Below, piece by piece: positions 1-7,291 of a DNA stretch of 12,900 nucleotides. The stretch lies in contig JAKALZ010000026.1 of assembly GCA_021813065.1 (NCBI GenBank), forward strand, positions 1 through 12,900, read 5' to 3'. This stretch comes from a bacterium (GTDB lineage Bacteria > Spirochaetota > Spirochaetia > Treponematales > Rectinemataceae). The first letter of the stretch is position 1; each line of letters starts with the position of its first letter. The translations under genes and the position numbers were made by a program. The notes under the pieces are model-generated. The model ran no database searches, was not told where the DNA came from, and was given only the letters and a program-made list of their open reading frames with translations.

Positions 1-112
1 GCGGGGGTCGCCGCCGACGGCCGGCCCCTGTTCGCCGCCCACCGGGCCCTGCCGTGGCCTGACACCCCGGCCGCCCGCTTGTGGCACGCCGCGACCGCGT
101 TCCGCGAGGGAC
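1..112 (+). other. Foreign fragment: SalK/SCO6745-family-like coding remnant (probable chimera)
   Basis: Frame 1 is open from the first base and reads [20 protein letters not shown] followed by [17 protein letters not shown]. From memory this matches the C-terminal third of SCO6745/SalK-family proteins of high-GC actinobacteria, where GRPLxAAxxALPWP and LWHAATxxRE are conserved. The first 60 bases are about 85% GC by my count, against roughly 57% at 301-360, so composition changes across the join. The frame then runs without a stop into a DUF1156-type methyltransferase, whose recognisable sequence (RAAELFDR) begins near base 142. The exact breakpoint cannot be seen; it lies somewhere in about 106-142. 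A natural fusion of these two families would be very odd, so an assembly or library join is the best reading. Confidence 0.7.
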
Positions 113-1227
113 AGACTGCGCAGCTCGCTGGCGACTATGCGCGCGCGGCGGAGCTCTTCGATCGGAACACGTTGCCGGCCTTCCACGATCCCTTCGCGGG
201 AGGTGGCGCACTTCCCTTGGAGGCGCAGCGCCTTGGGCTCGAGGCGTGGGCGAGCGATCTCAATCCGGTCGCGGTGCTCATCAACAAGGCGATGATCGAA
301 ATTCCCCCGAAATTCGCAGGCAAGCCGCCGGTAAATCCTGAAGCGAGGGCAAATAGCGACCTTATCGAGCGCCCGTGGAAAGGCGCGATGGGGCTCGCGA
401 AAGATGTGCGCTACTATGGCGCGTGGATGCGCAACGAGGCTGAAAAGCGCATTGGGCATCTGTATCCGAAGGTAAAGATCACTGACGAAATGATCGCGGA
501 GCGCCCCGATCTTGCGCAGTATCGAAATAGAGAGCTTACGGTGATCGCGTGGATATGGGCGCGCACGGTCAAGAGCCCCAACCCCGCGTTCGCGAATGTC
601 GACGTGCCGCTCGCCAGCACCTTCATGCTCTCAACCAAACCTGGCAAAGAGGCGTACGTCGAGCCGGTGATTGAGGATGGCGGCTACCGGTTTACGGTGA
701 AAGTGGGGAAGCCAAAGGATGTGGAGGGGGCAAAGAACGGGACATCAGCCGGCAAGCGTGCTGCATTCAGGTGTGTGATGTCGGGTACTCCGCTTACCTA
801 CGACTATATCCGTTCCGAGGCACAAGCTGGGCGTATGGGGGCACGGCTCATGGCGATCGTCGCAGAGGGAGATCGTGGGCGAGTCTATCTTGCGCCGACA
901 TCTGAAATGGAAGCGATTGCCCTGACAGCGAAGCCTGAGTGGAAGCCGGATGTTGTATTGCCAGTAAACCCGCGCGATTTTAAGACACCAAATTATGGCT
1001 TGATGACATTTGGCGATCTCTTCACCCCTCGCCAGCTCGTGGCGCTCGATACTTTCTCCGACCTCGTCCAGGAAGCGATTCCACGCATCGAGCGCGATGC
1101 GGCGCACGCCGGGCTTGCGGACGATGGGATTGGCCTGGATACGGGTGGAACTGGCGCGCGGGCGTATGCGGAGGCGGTGGGGATGTATTTGGGATTTGGT
1201 GTGGACTATGCCGCGAACTACTGGTAG
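79..1227 (+). CDS. DUF1156/COG1743 adenine-specific DNA methyltransferase, N-proximal half, ended by an in-frame amber codon
   Basis: This is the SAM-binding half of a predicted N6-adenine DNA methyltransferase of a defence module. The protein carries DPFAGGG (motif I, about residues 37-43 counting from the TTG at 79), then [20 protein letters not shown] and [20 protein letters not shown], all hallmarks of the family. Further on are [20 protein letters not shown] and [20 protein letters not shown]. The position where many relatives have a CPNPACG zinc-ribbon reads SPNPAFAN, so that cysteine pair is absent. The TTG start is nominal: it lies in foreign sequence, the frame is open back to base 1, and the true N-terminus with the DUF1156 domain (RHGHPSTLHLWW-type block) is missing. 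Translation stops at TAG 1225-1227 just after YAANYW, where homologues continue. The rest follows in the same frame from 1228, so this is half of a broken gene. Confidence 0.85.
   Translation: MWHAATAFREGQTAQLAGDYARAAELFDRNTLPAFHDPFAGGGALPLEAQRLGLEAWASDLNPVAVLINKAMIEIPPKFAGKPPVNPEARANSDLIERPWKGAMGLAKDVRYYGAWMRNEAEKRIGHLYPKVKITDEMIAERPDLAQYRNRELTVIAWIWARTVKSPNPAFANVDVPLASTFMLSTKPGKEAYVEPVIEDGGYRFTVKVGKPKDVEGAKNGTSAGKRAAFRCVMSGTPLTYDYIRSEAQAGRMGARLMAIVAEGDRGRVYLAPTSEMEAIALTAKPEWKPDVVLPVNPRDFKTPNYGLMTFGDLFTPRQLVALDTFSDLVQEAIPRIERDAAHAGLADDGIGLDTGGTGARAYAEAVGMYLGFGVDYAANYW
1225..1227 (+). other. In-frame amber codon splitting the methyltransferase gene
   Basis: The reading frame is identical on both sides: ...DYAANYW, TAG, VIATPADGFIRGTF... 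As I recall the family, homologues read straight through here with YWS or YWSxI followed by a block ending in TFxRQAxPMxWDxAE. One base change, for example TCG (Ser) to TAG, would explain it. TAG is not recoded here, because the DUF499 gene and the first permease also end in TAG exactly where their families end. A sequencing error cannot be excluded. Confidence 0.85.
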
Positions 1228-2664
1228 GTGATTGCAACTCCTGCTGATGGCTTTATTCGAGGCACCTTTGCTCGCCAGGCTCTCCCGATGACTTGGGACT
1301 ATGCCGAGGCTCCACCATTTGGGGGGACAAGCGGCAACTGGTTGGGTGGAATCGAATGGGCAGCGAAAGCTCTTGATGCTCTGCCCCTGACAGGTTTCGG
1401 CAAAGTCGTTCAGGCGGACGCCGCAATACAGTCCGTCAGCGAGGCCAAACTTGTTTCAACAGATCCCCCCTACTACGATAACATCGGATACGCTGACCTC
1501 TCTGATTTTTTCTATGTCTGGTTGCGTCGATCACTGAAGTTAGTCTTCCCGGATCTCTTCGCAACACTTGCGGTGCCCAAGGCCGAAGAGTTGGTCGCGA
1601 CACAATATCGTCATGGCGGCAAGGAGAAAGCCGAGACCTTCTTCCTCGAGGGCATGACACAGGCGATGCACCGGCTCGCCGAGCAGGCACACCCTGCATT
1701 CCCCGTCACAATCTACTACGCCTTCAAGCAATCGGAGAGCGATAGTAAAGCGGGCACCTCCAACACCGGCTGGGAGACCTTCCTCGATGCCGTGATCCGC
1801 GCTGGTTTCGGCATCAGCGGCACCTGGCCGATGCGCACGGAACGAGGAGCGAGGTCAATCGGCATCGGCACCAACGCCCTCGCCTCCAGCATCGTTCTTG
1901 TCTGCCGCAGGCGCTCCCCCGACGCTCCGATTTCGAGTCGCCGAGAGTTCATCTCAAAGCTCCGGGCGGAGCTCCCGGGCGCCCTCAAGAACCTCCAGCG
2001 CGGCAACATCGCTCCTGTCGATCTCGCGCAGGCGGCCATCGGCCCCGGCATGGCCATATTCACGCAGTACGACAAAGTGCTCGACGCCGAAGGAAAGCTG
2101 CTCAGTGTCAGAGACGCGCTCGCGCTCATCAATCAGACTCTCGACGAAACCATCGCCGAACAAGAGGGCGATTTCGATGCCGAGAGTCGCTGGGCGCTCG
2201 CATGGTTCGAACAGTATGGATTCGCCGAAGGCGAATTTGGCGTCGCGGAGACGCTCTCCAAGGCCAAGGATACCAGCATCGCGGGAATGGTCATTTCGGG
2301 CATTCTCTCGTCGGGCAAAGGGAAAGTCCGTCTCCTTACTCCCAAGGAACTCGATCCGCGGTGGGATCCGCAGACGGATACTCGTCTTTCAACGTGGGAG
2401 ATGGTGCATCAACTCATCCGCATCCTGGAATCCGGCGGTGAGAGTGCCGCGGCGGAGACCGTCAGGAACCTCGGCACCGATGCCGAAACCGCCCGCGAAC
2501 TCTGCTACCGACTCTATACTCTCTGCGAGCGTAAGAAGCGTGCGCAGGAAGCACTCTCGTACAACGCCCTCGTACAGAGCTGGCCAGAAATCGAACGCAT
2601 GGCGCGGGAGCCACATGCGCAAAAAACCACAACCGGAGAGCTTTTTGGAGAGGAAGAACCATAA
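1228..2664 (+). CDS. DUF1156/COG1743 adenine-specific DNA methyltransferase, catalytic C-proximal half
   Basis: This is the second half of the interrupted methyltransferase. It begins after the amber codon with TFARQALPMTWDYAEAPPF and SGNWLGGIEWAAKAL. It then carries the catalytic motif IV as TDPPYYDNIGYADLSDFFYV (DPPY at about residues 79-82, bases 1462-1473). Later family blocks are IYYAFKQSES, TGWETFLDAVIRAGFGISGT and RSIGIGTNALASSIVLVCRR, followed by a long helical C-terminal region ending in TTTGELFGEEEP. Alone it lacks the SAM-binding motif I, so it should not be an active enzyme unless the stop is read through or the two halves assemble. The GTG at 1228 directly abuts the TAG and has no clear Shine-Dalgarno sequence, so efficient separate translation is doubtful. 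The DUF6088 gene follows after 3 bases, in an operon arrangement. Confidence 0.85.
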   Translation: MIATPADGFIRGTFARQALPMTWDYAEAPPFGGTSGNWLGGIEWAAKALDALPLTGFGKVVQADAAIQSVSEAKLVSTDPPYYDNIGYADLSDFFYVWLRRSLKLVFPDLFATLAVPKAEELVATQYRHGGKEKAETFFLEGMTQAMHRLAEQAHPAFPVTIYYAFKQSESDSKAGTSNTGWETFLDAVIRAGFGISGTWPMRTERGARSIGIGTNALASSIVLVCRRRSPDAPISSRREFISKLRAELPGALKNLQRGNIAPVDLAQAAIGPGMAIFTQYDKVLDAEGKLLSVRDALALINQTLDETIAEQEGDFDAESRWALAWFEQYGFAEGEFGVAETLSKAKDTSIAGMVISGILSSGKGKVRLLTPKELDPRWDPQTDTRLSTWEMVHQLIRILESGGESAAAETVRNLGTDAETARELCYRLYTLCERKKRAQEALSYNALVQSWPEIERMAREPHAQKTTTGELFGEEEP

Positions 2665-2667
2665 ATT

Positions 2668-3345
2668 ATGCCTATAGACATGATAGAAAAAGATGCTATG
2701 ATTTCTATCATGGCAGAAAAGAATGATCGGGGGAAATCTCTTGTAAATAAAATAATTAGAAGAATTTGGCGCCGAGGTCACGGTTCTGTATTCTCGGCTA
2801 ACGATTTCGCTGATTTGGGAAACCGGGCGGCTATCGATATTGCGTTGGGACGATTGGTTCGCCAGGGCAGGATCAGACGGATCGCGCGTGGACTCTACGA
2901 TTATCCGATCGTCGATGCTGACCTTGGAGAACTGAACCCTTCGATCGAGGCAATCGCTAAAACGCTTTCTTTGTCAGGTCGATTGCGTCTGCAACCCTCT
3001 GGCGCCTACGCCGCGAACCTCTTGGGGCTTTCGGAGCAGGTTCCGATGAAGATAGTGTTTTTAACCGATGGACCTTCGCGGAAAATTCTCATAAAAAACC
3101 GCGAAATTATCTTTAAACGAACGACACCGCGCAATATGGCTGCCGCTGGTCGGCTCGGTGGCATCGTTATCCAGGCTCTCCGTTACCTAGGTAATGATGC
3201 GATAACGGTAGAGATGAAATCTCGCCTGAAGACTGCGATTCCATCTGAACAACGAGAGGGAGTAGTAAAAGATGCTTTATCCGCACCAGCCTGGATACGG
3301 ACTTTGCTCCGCGAATTGCTTGTTGAGGAAGTAGTGGGGAAATGA
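2668..3345 (+). CDS. DUF6088 family protein, AbiEi-like type IV antitoxin and putative autoregulator
   Basis: This is the predicted antitoxin partner of the downstream AbiEii-type gene. The 225-residue protein opens with a winged-helix-like N-terminus: RRIWRRGHGSVFSANDFADL, then AAIDIALGRLVRQGRIRRIARGLYDYP (about residues 31-80). The DUF6088 core follows: LQPSGAYAANLLGLSEQVP and KIVFLTDGPSRK (about 108-139), then TTPRNMAAAGRLGGIVIQALRYLG. Length and domain content look complete. A purine-rich site (GGAGAGGAAG, 2647-2656) precedes the ATG at 2668, which is 3 bases after the methyltransferase stop. Other in-frame ATGs lie at 2680, 2698 and 2710. The one at 2710 starts close to where relatives start and sits almost at the predicted transcription start of an internal promoter. 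The 3' end overlaps the toxin gene by ATGA. Family identity is solid; the antitoxin role is known for the family rather than shown here. Confidence 0.85.
   Translation: MPIDMIEKDAMISIMAEKNDRGKSLVNKIIRRIWRRGHGSVFSANDFADLGNRAAIDIALGRLVRQGRIRRIARGLYDYPIVDADLGELNPSIEAIAKTLSLSGRLRLQPSGAYAANLLGLSEQVPMKIVFLTDGPSRKILIKNREIIFKRTTPRNMAAAGRLGGIVIQALRYLGNDAITVEMKSRLKTAIPSEQREGVVKDALSAPAWIRTLLRELLVEEVVGK
2675..2702 (+). promoter_or_regulatory. Candidate internal promoter for the antitoxin-toxin-ATPase genes
   Basis: TAGACA (2675-2680, 5 of 6 to TTGACA), a 16-base spacer, and an extended -10 TGCTATGAT (2694-2702, with TATGAT at 2697-2702) form a good sigma70-type promoter. Transcription would begin near 2709-2710, right at the in-frame ATG at 2710, giving a leaderless or nearly leaderless message. 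Prediction is from pattern only. Confidence 0.5.
2679..2712. promoter_or_regulatory. 11-bp perfect inverted repeat, candidate antitoxin operator
   Basis: CATGATAGAAA (2679-2689) and TTTCTATCATG (2702-2712) are exact inverted copies separated by 12 bases. The arms flank the -10 region of the candidate promoter, and the left arm touches its -35. AbiEi antitoxins are known to bind inverted repeats in their own promoters and repress them, so an autoregulatory operator is the natural reading. A hairpin in a message read through from the methyltransferase is the alternative. Confidence 0.6.
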
Positions 3346-3740
3346 GTATCTATGATCAACTCAAAATTCCACGCTTGAAGAGTGTTTTAGAAGAAACTTC
3401 GGCGCGCCTCAATTTGCCTCCTACAAGCATTGAAAAGGACTGGTGGGTCAGCATCGTTCTCGAAGCGTTGTACGCTGATGACGTCATGGGGAAGCGATTG
3501 ACGTTCAAGGGTGGTACTTCCCTATCAAAAGCGTTTAATCGTATCCACTCATGGCTGGACTACGAAACAATGAAACCAGGCTCGTTCGTATTCGTGCCAC
3601 AGGAAAACCGCATGGAATTTTGGCATCGGGATTATGAAGTATTTCGAAGCGAGATGATCTATGGCGATACTCCAGCATTTACAGAAATTATTGAACAGAT
3701 AACTGAGATTCAGATAGCGGCGAATTCTGTTAAAATCTGA
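3342..3740 (+). pseudogene. AbiEii/AbiGii-type nucleotidyltransferase toxin with the middle deleted
   Basis: The first ~68 residues match the start of AbiEii-type toxins: RLNLPPTSIEKDWWVSIVLEALY and TFKGGTSLSKAFNRI (the KGGTSLSKAF block at 56-65). In intact relatives this is followed within a few residues by FSEDIDL, which holds catalytic acidic residues, and then by about 150-200 more residues. Here the chain jumps in frame (about residues 68-73, bases 3543-3560) to sequence typical of the family C-terminus: LDYETMKPGSFVFVP, then WHRDYEVFRSEMIYGDTPAF and EIIEQITEIQ. The product is 132 residues against roughly 280-330 for the family. The acidic pair is absent, so it is predicted to be a dead toxin. 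Start ATG 3342 overlaps the antitoxin stop (ATGA), the usual coupling of such pairs. It could be an assembly collapse, but no repeat is seen at the join. Confidence 0.8.
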
Positions 3741-3743
3741 AAA

Positions 3744-3749
3744 AAGGAA
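3744..3749 (+). promoter_or_regulatory. Ribosome binding site of the DUF499 gene
   Basis: AAGGAA at 3744-3749 lies 6 bases before the ATG at 3756 in an A-rich leader. It fixes this start; the toxin stop is only 15 bases upstream, so the gene belongs to the same operon. Confidence 0.65.
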
Positions 3750-3755
3750 TACAAA

Positions 3756-6700
3756 ATGGCACTGAGCAATTACGACAGGGTTGGGAAAACAATGGAGATC
3801 CTCAAAGCGGGGTTGGCGCCTTTTGTCGAGCGCGAAGTCTACGCCCGTCTTTCCGCAAGAGACGCGGAAGAGATGATTACGGATTTCGCAAATGGCGGCC
3901 GGAACCTATCAGGCAAATCCATCAACCAATGGGATGTCGCTGCCTTGCTCAATTTCATGTGGATAAAGTGGAATGAAATCTATAGCCGGACACTCGGAAA
4001 CGCCGAGCGCAGCCTACTGAGCGAACTCCGAGAGAACCGGAACATGTGGGCGCATCAGGATACGTTCACGACCGACGACGCCTACCGCGCACTCGACTCC
4101 GCAAGCAGGCTTCTTACCGCAATATCCGCGCCAGAGGCCGAGGAAATTGAAAAGTCGAAGAATGAGTTGCTGCGCATCCGCTACGATGAACAGGTGCGCA
4201 ATGAGCGCCGCAAAGGCACAAGTTCGACGATCGACAGCGCGGTGACGGGTACTTTGAAGCCCTGGCGCGAAGTCATAACCCCGCATCACGATGTGGCGAC
4301 AGGCCTGTATCAACAAGCGGAATTCGCCGCCGATCTGTGGCAGGTCTATCTTGGCGAGGGGAGCGCGGAATACCAGAACTCCACCGAATTCTTCAGAAGA
4401 ACCTATCTGACGGACAGTCTTAAAAATCTACTCACAGGCGCGGTTAGAAGATTGGCGACCGGCAGTGGCGACCCCGTAGTGCAACTGCAAACTAATTTTG
4501 GTGGCGGCAAGACTCACTCGATGCTTGCGCTCTATCACCTCTTCTCGGGAGCGAATCTTGGCGACCTTGTTGGTATCGATCAAGTTATGAACGCGGCGGG
4601 CGTCACCAAACTACCCGATATTCACAGAGTCGTGCTGGTCGGTAACCGTATCTCTCCGGGACAGCCTTCGGTAAAGCCAGATGGCACCACCGTGCGCACG
4701 CTCTGGGGAGAACTGGCGTGGCAGCTCGGCGGCAAGACTGCCTATGATAGGATCGCGCTGGACGATCAGAACGCGACAAGCCCAGGTGACGCGCTCAGGC
4801 TTCTTTTTAACGAGTATGGTCCCTGTCTTATACTCATTGACGAGTGGGTTGCCTACGCGCGTCAGCTGCACAGTAGAGGAGATTTGCCTGGAGGAGACTT
4901 TGAGACGCACTTCAGCTTTGCCCAGGCGCTCACCGAATCCGCGAAATTGGCAAAAAATTGTCTACTGGTAATAAGTCTTCCCGCATCTGACGATACGGGT
5001 TCACCACACACGCTCGCGGATAATGCCGAAGTGGGCGGGGAGCGCGGGCGGGAGGCGCTCGTGCGGCTTCGCAATGTCGTGGGAAGGCTAGAATCGTCAT
5101 GGCGACCAGCAACCGCCGAAGAGGGCTTCGAGATTGTGCGTCGCCGTCTCTTTGAATCTCTTGGCGATGCCTCGCATTTCAAGGATCGCGATACTGTCGC
5201 GCGCGCTTTCTCGGATTTTTACATGATGCAGCAACAGGAGTTCCCTCCCGAATGCCGCACCGCGGAATATGAGAAGCGCATCAAGGCAGCATATCCAATT
5301 CATCCAGAAGTGTTCGATCGGCTATATGGAGACTGGTCGACACTCCTCAAGTTCCAGCGCACAAGAGGCGTGCTGCGGCTCATGGCCGCGGTTATCCACA
5401 GTCTCTGGGAGAAAGGTGACCGCAACCCTCTCATCATGCCCGCGAATATTCCCATCGACGACCCACGCGTTCAGTCTGAAATGACACGGTATCTCTCGGA
5501 CAACTGGGTGCCCATCATCGAAAAGGATGTCGACGGACCCGATGCGCTGCCACTGAAGATTGATTCTGAAATTCCAAATTTGGGCAAATTTGCCGCGACG
5601 CGGCGGGTAGCGCGGACGATATATCTCGGATCCGCCCCAATCGCCGATGCCGCGCATCATGGCCTTGAAGATCGGCGCATTAAGCTCGGCAGCGTTATGC
5701 CGGGAGAATCGCCCACCGTGTTCGGCGATGCCCTGCGTCGGCTCGCGAGTTCGGCGACCTACCTCTTTCAAGACGGAAGCCACTTCTGGTACTCCACCCA
5801 GCCAACGGTTACAAAGCTGGCGGAAGACCGTGCTGAACAGCTCAATAGAGAACCCGACGCGGTGGCTCAGGAAATAGAGACGCGCGTTCGCGCCGATCTG
5901 CGGCAAAAGGGCGATTTTAGCCGAGTGCACGCATTTCCTCATGGCGGACAGGATATACCGGACGAACGCGACGCGCGTCTTGTCGTCCTCGGAATCGATT
6001 TCCCTTACTCTAAAGAAGCCGATAGTCCTGCGCTTGAAGAATCACGACGCATTCTGGAAGTTCGAGGGACTTCCCCGCGACTATATCGAAACACCCTTGT
6101 GTTCCTCGCCGCCGACAAAAATCGCGTCCAGGATCTTGATGAATCAGTGCGAAAGTACCTCGCGTGGCGCTCGATCATCGCGCAGCAGAATCAGCTCAAT
6201 CTCTCGCCATTTCAGGTGCATCAGGCAGAACAGCAGCTTGCAGCGTCCGATGCAACCGTCAATGCGCGAGTACCCGAAACCTACCAGTGGCTCCTGGTGC
6301 CCATGCAGCCTTCGCCCCAATCCACCATCGAGTGGCAGAGCATTCGAATAAGTGGACAGGAGCCCGTGGCCTATCGCGCGAGCAAAAAGCTGCGCAACGA
6401 AGAACTGCTCATCCTCAGCTACGCGGCTACACGCCTCAGAATGGATCTCGATAAAATTCCTCTCTGGCGAGGCTCTTCAGTGAGCATCAAACAGCTCGCG
6501 GAAGATTACGCGCGCTATCTCTACCTTCCTCGACTGGTGTCGCCCTCGGTGCTTGCCGACTGTGTTCGCGATGGTGTTTCGCTCCTTACCTGGGAGCGCG
6601 ATTCCTTCGCCTGGGCGGATTCGTGGGATGAAGATGCGCAGCGCTTTCAAGGACTTCGAGCCGGTCAACAGATCGGATTGAGTAACGAAGACAGCCCAGG

Positions 6701-7283
6701 GCTCCTCGTAAAACCTGACATTGCCCTCCAGCAGATGGAACGAGAAGCCAAGCCAGCGCGGATTCTGCTTTCCCCCGAGAGAGTTGAATTGCACCGTGCC
6801 TCGATGATTCAGTTCAACCTCACAGCTTTCGATATGGATGGCAGAACAATATCGGTTTCTCGTGCGACTTGGTCTGCCACAGGTGGAGTAATCGATGGAT
6901 CGGGCGTGTACCATGCCGGCGAAGAAACAGGAAGCTATTCAATCGATGTCGATCTCGAAGGACTCCATGCTCGCTCAATAGTATCGATCAGCGACTCAGC
7001 GCCCGAAATCCAGCCATCACCACTGCGTCCTACTCCCCCGGCACCCCGCCTTAAGCGATTTCATGGCACTGTTACCCTGGACCCTGATCGAGTTGGCCGG
7101 GACGCAGGCAGAATCGCTGAAGAAGTGATCACCCATCTCTCCGTGCAAAAAGGCGCGCGCATAACTGTAACGCTGGAAATTCAGGCAGAAATTCCAGATG
7201 GCGCGAATGAAACCCTTGTCCGGACCGTTACAGAAAACGCGAACGCTTTGAAATTTGATAATCAAGGCTTTGAGAGGGAGTAG
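3756..7283 (+). CDS. Swt1-type HEPN and DUF499 (COG1483) P-loop ATPase of a defence module
   Basis: A 1175-residue protein that appears intact. Residues 1-120 form a Swt1-like HEPN domain (ALSNYDRVGKTMEILKAGL, FVEREVY) with the Rx4H ribonuclease signature RNMWAH at R95-H100 (bases 4038-4055). The DUF499 ATPase starts near residue 165 (LKPWREVITPHHDV). It has a Walker A-like QTNFGGGKTHS (GGGKT at 248-252), a Walker B LILIDEW with D361-E362, and a strand CLLVISLPASD (401-411). Near residues 1001-1080 is an Ig-like beta domain (LSPERVELHRASMIQFNLTA, GSGVYHAGEETGSYSI), then a proline-rich linker and a family C-terminal domain (1102-1175: FHGTVTLDPDRVGRDAG, VRTVTENANALKF). DUF499 ATPases co-occur with DUF1156 methyltransferases in defence islands and are thought to drive DNA-dependent steps. 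No partner helicase or nuclease is in the window. RNase activity is inferred from the motif only. Confidence 0.9.
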   Translation: MALSNYDRVGKTMEILKAGLAPFVEREVYARLSARDAEEMITDFANGGRNLSGKSINQWDVAALLNFMWIKWNEIYSRTLGNAERSLLSELRENRNMWAHQDTFTTDDAYRALDSASRLLTAISAPEAEEIEKSKNELLRIRYDEQVRNERRKGTSSTIDSAVTGTLKPWREVITPHHDVATGLYQQAEFAADLWQVYLGEGSAEYQNSTEFFRRTYLTDSLKNLLTGAVRRLATGSGDPVVQLQTNFGGGKTHSMLALYHLFSGANLGDLVGIDQVMNAAGVTKLPDIHRVVLVGNRISPGQPSVKPDGTTVRTLWGELAWQLGGKTAYDRIALDDQNATSPGDALRLLFNEYGPCLILIDEWVAYARQLHSRGDLPGGDFETHFSFAQALTESAKLAKNCLLVISLPASDDTGSPHTLADNAEVGGERGREALVRLRNVVGRLESSWRPATAEEGFEIVRRRLFESLGDASHFKDRDTVARAFSDFYMMQQQEFPPECRTAEYEKRIKAAYPIHPEVFDRLYGDWSTLLKFQRTRGVLRLMAAVIHSLWEKGDRNPLIMPANIPIDDPRVQSEMTRYLSDNWVPIIEKDVDGPDALPLKIDSEIPNLGKFAATRRVARTIYLGSAPIADAAHHGLEDRRIKLGSVMPGESPTVFGDALRRLASSATYLFQDGSHFWYSTQPTVTKLAEDRAEQLNREPDAVAQEIETRVRADLRQKGDFSRVHAFPHGGQDIPDERDARLVVLGIDFPYSKEADSPALEESRRILEVRGTSPRLYRNTLVFLAADKNRVQDLDESVRKYLAWRSIIAQQNQLNLSPFQVHQAEQQLAASDATVNARVPETYQWLLVPMQPSPQSTIEWQSIRISGQEPVAYRASKKLRNEELLILSYAATRLRMDLDKIPLWRGSSVSIKQLAEDYARYLYLPRLVSPSVLADCVRDGVSLLTWERDSFAWADSWDEDAQRFQGLRAGQQIGLSNEDSPGLLVKPDIALQQMEREAKPARILLSPERVELHRASMIQFNLTAFDMDGRTISVSRATWSATGGVIDGSGVYHAGEETGSYSIDVDLEGLHARSIVSISDSAPEIQPSPLRPTPPAPRLKRFHGTVTLDPDRVGRDAGRIAEEVITHLSVQKGARITVTLEIQAEIPDGANETLVRTVTENANALKFDNQGFERE

Positions 7284-7291
7284 GGTATATT

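Noticed and set aside
79-420. A genuine SalK-methyltransferase fusion enzyme
   Set aside because: The composition jump, the truncated state of both partners and the location at the window edge fit an artificial join better.
1225-1227. TAG as a recoded sense codon (for example pyrrolysine or amber reassignment)
   Set aside because: TAG ends the DUF499 gene (7281-7283) and the first permease (11457-11459) at the normal family C-termini, so it works as an ordinary stop here.
1898-2677. 259-codon plus-strand ORF overlapping the methyltransferase
   Set aside because: A Ser/Arg/Pro-rich shadow frame over clearly conserved methyltransferase sequence.
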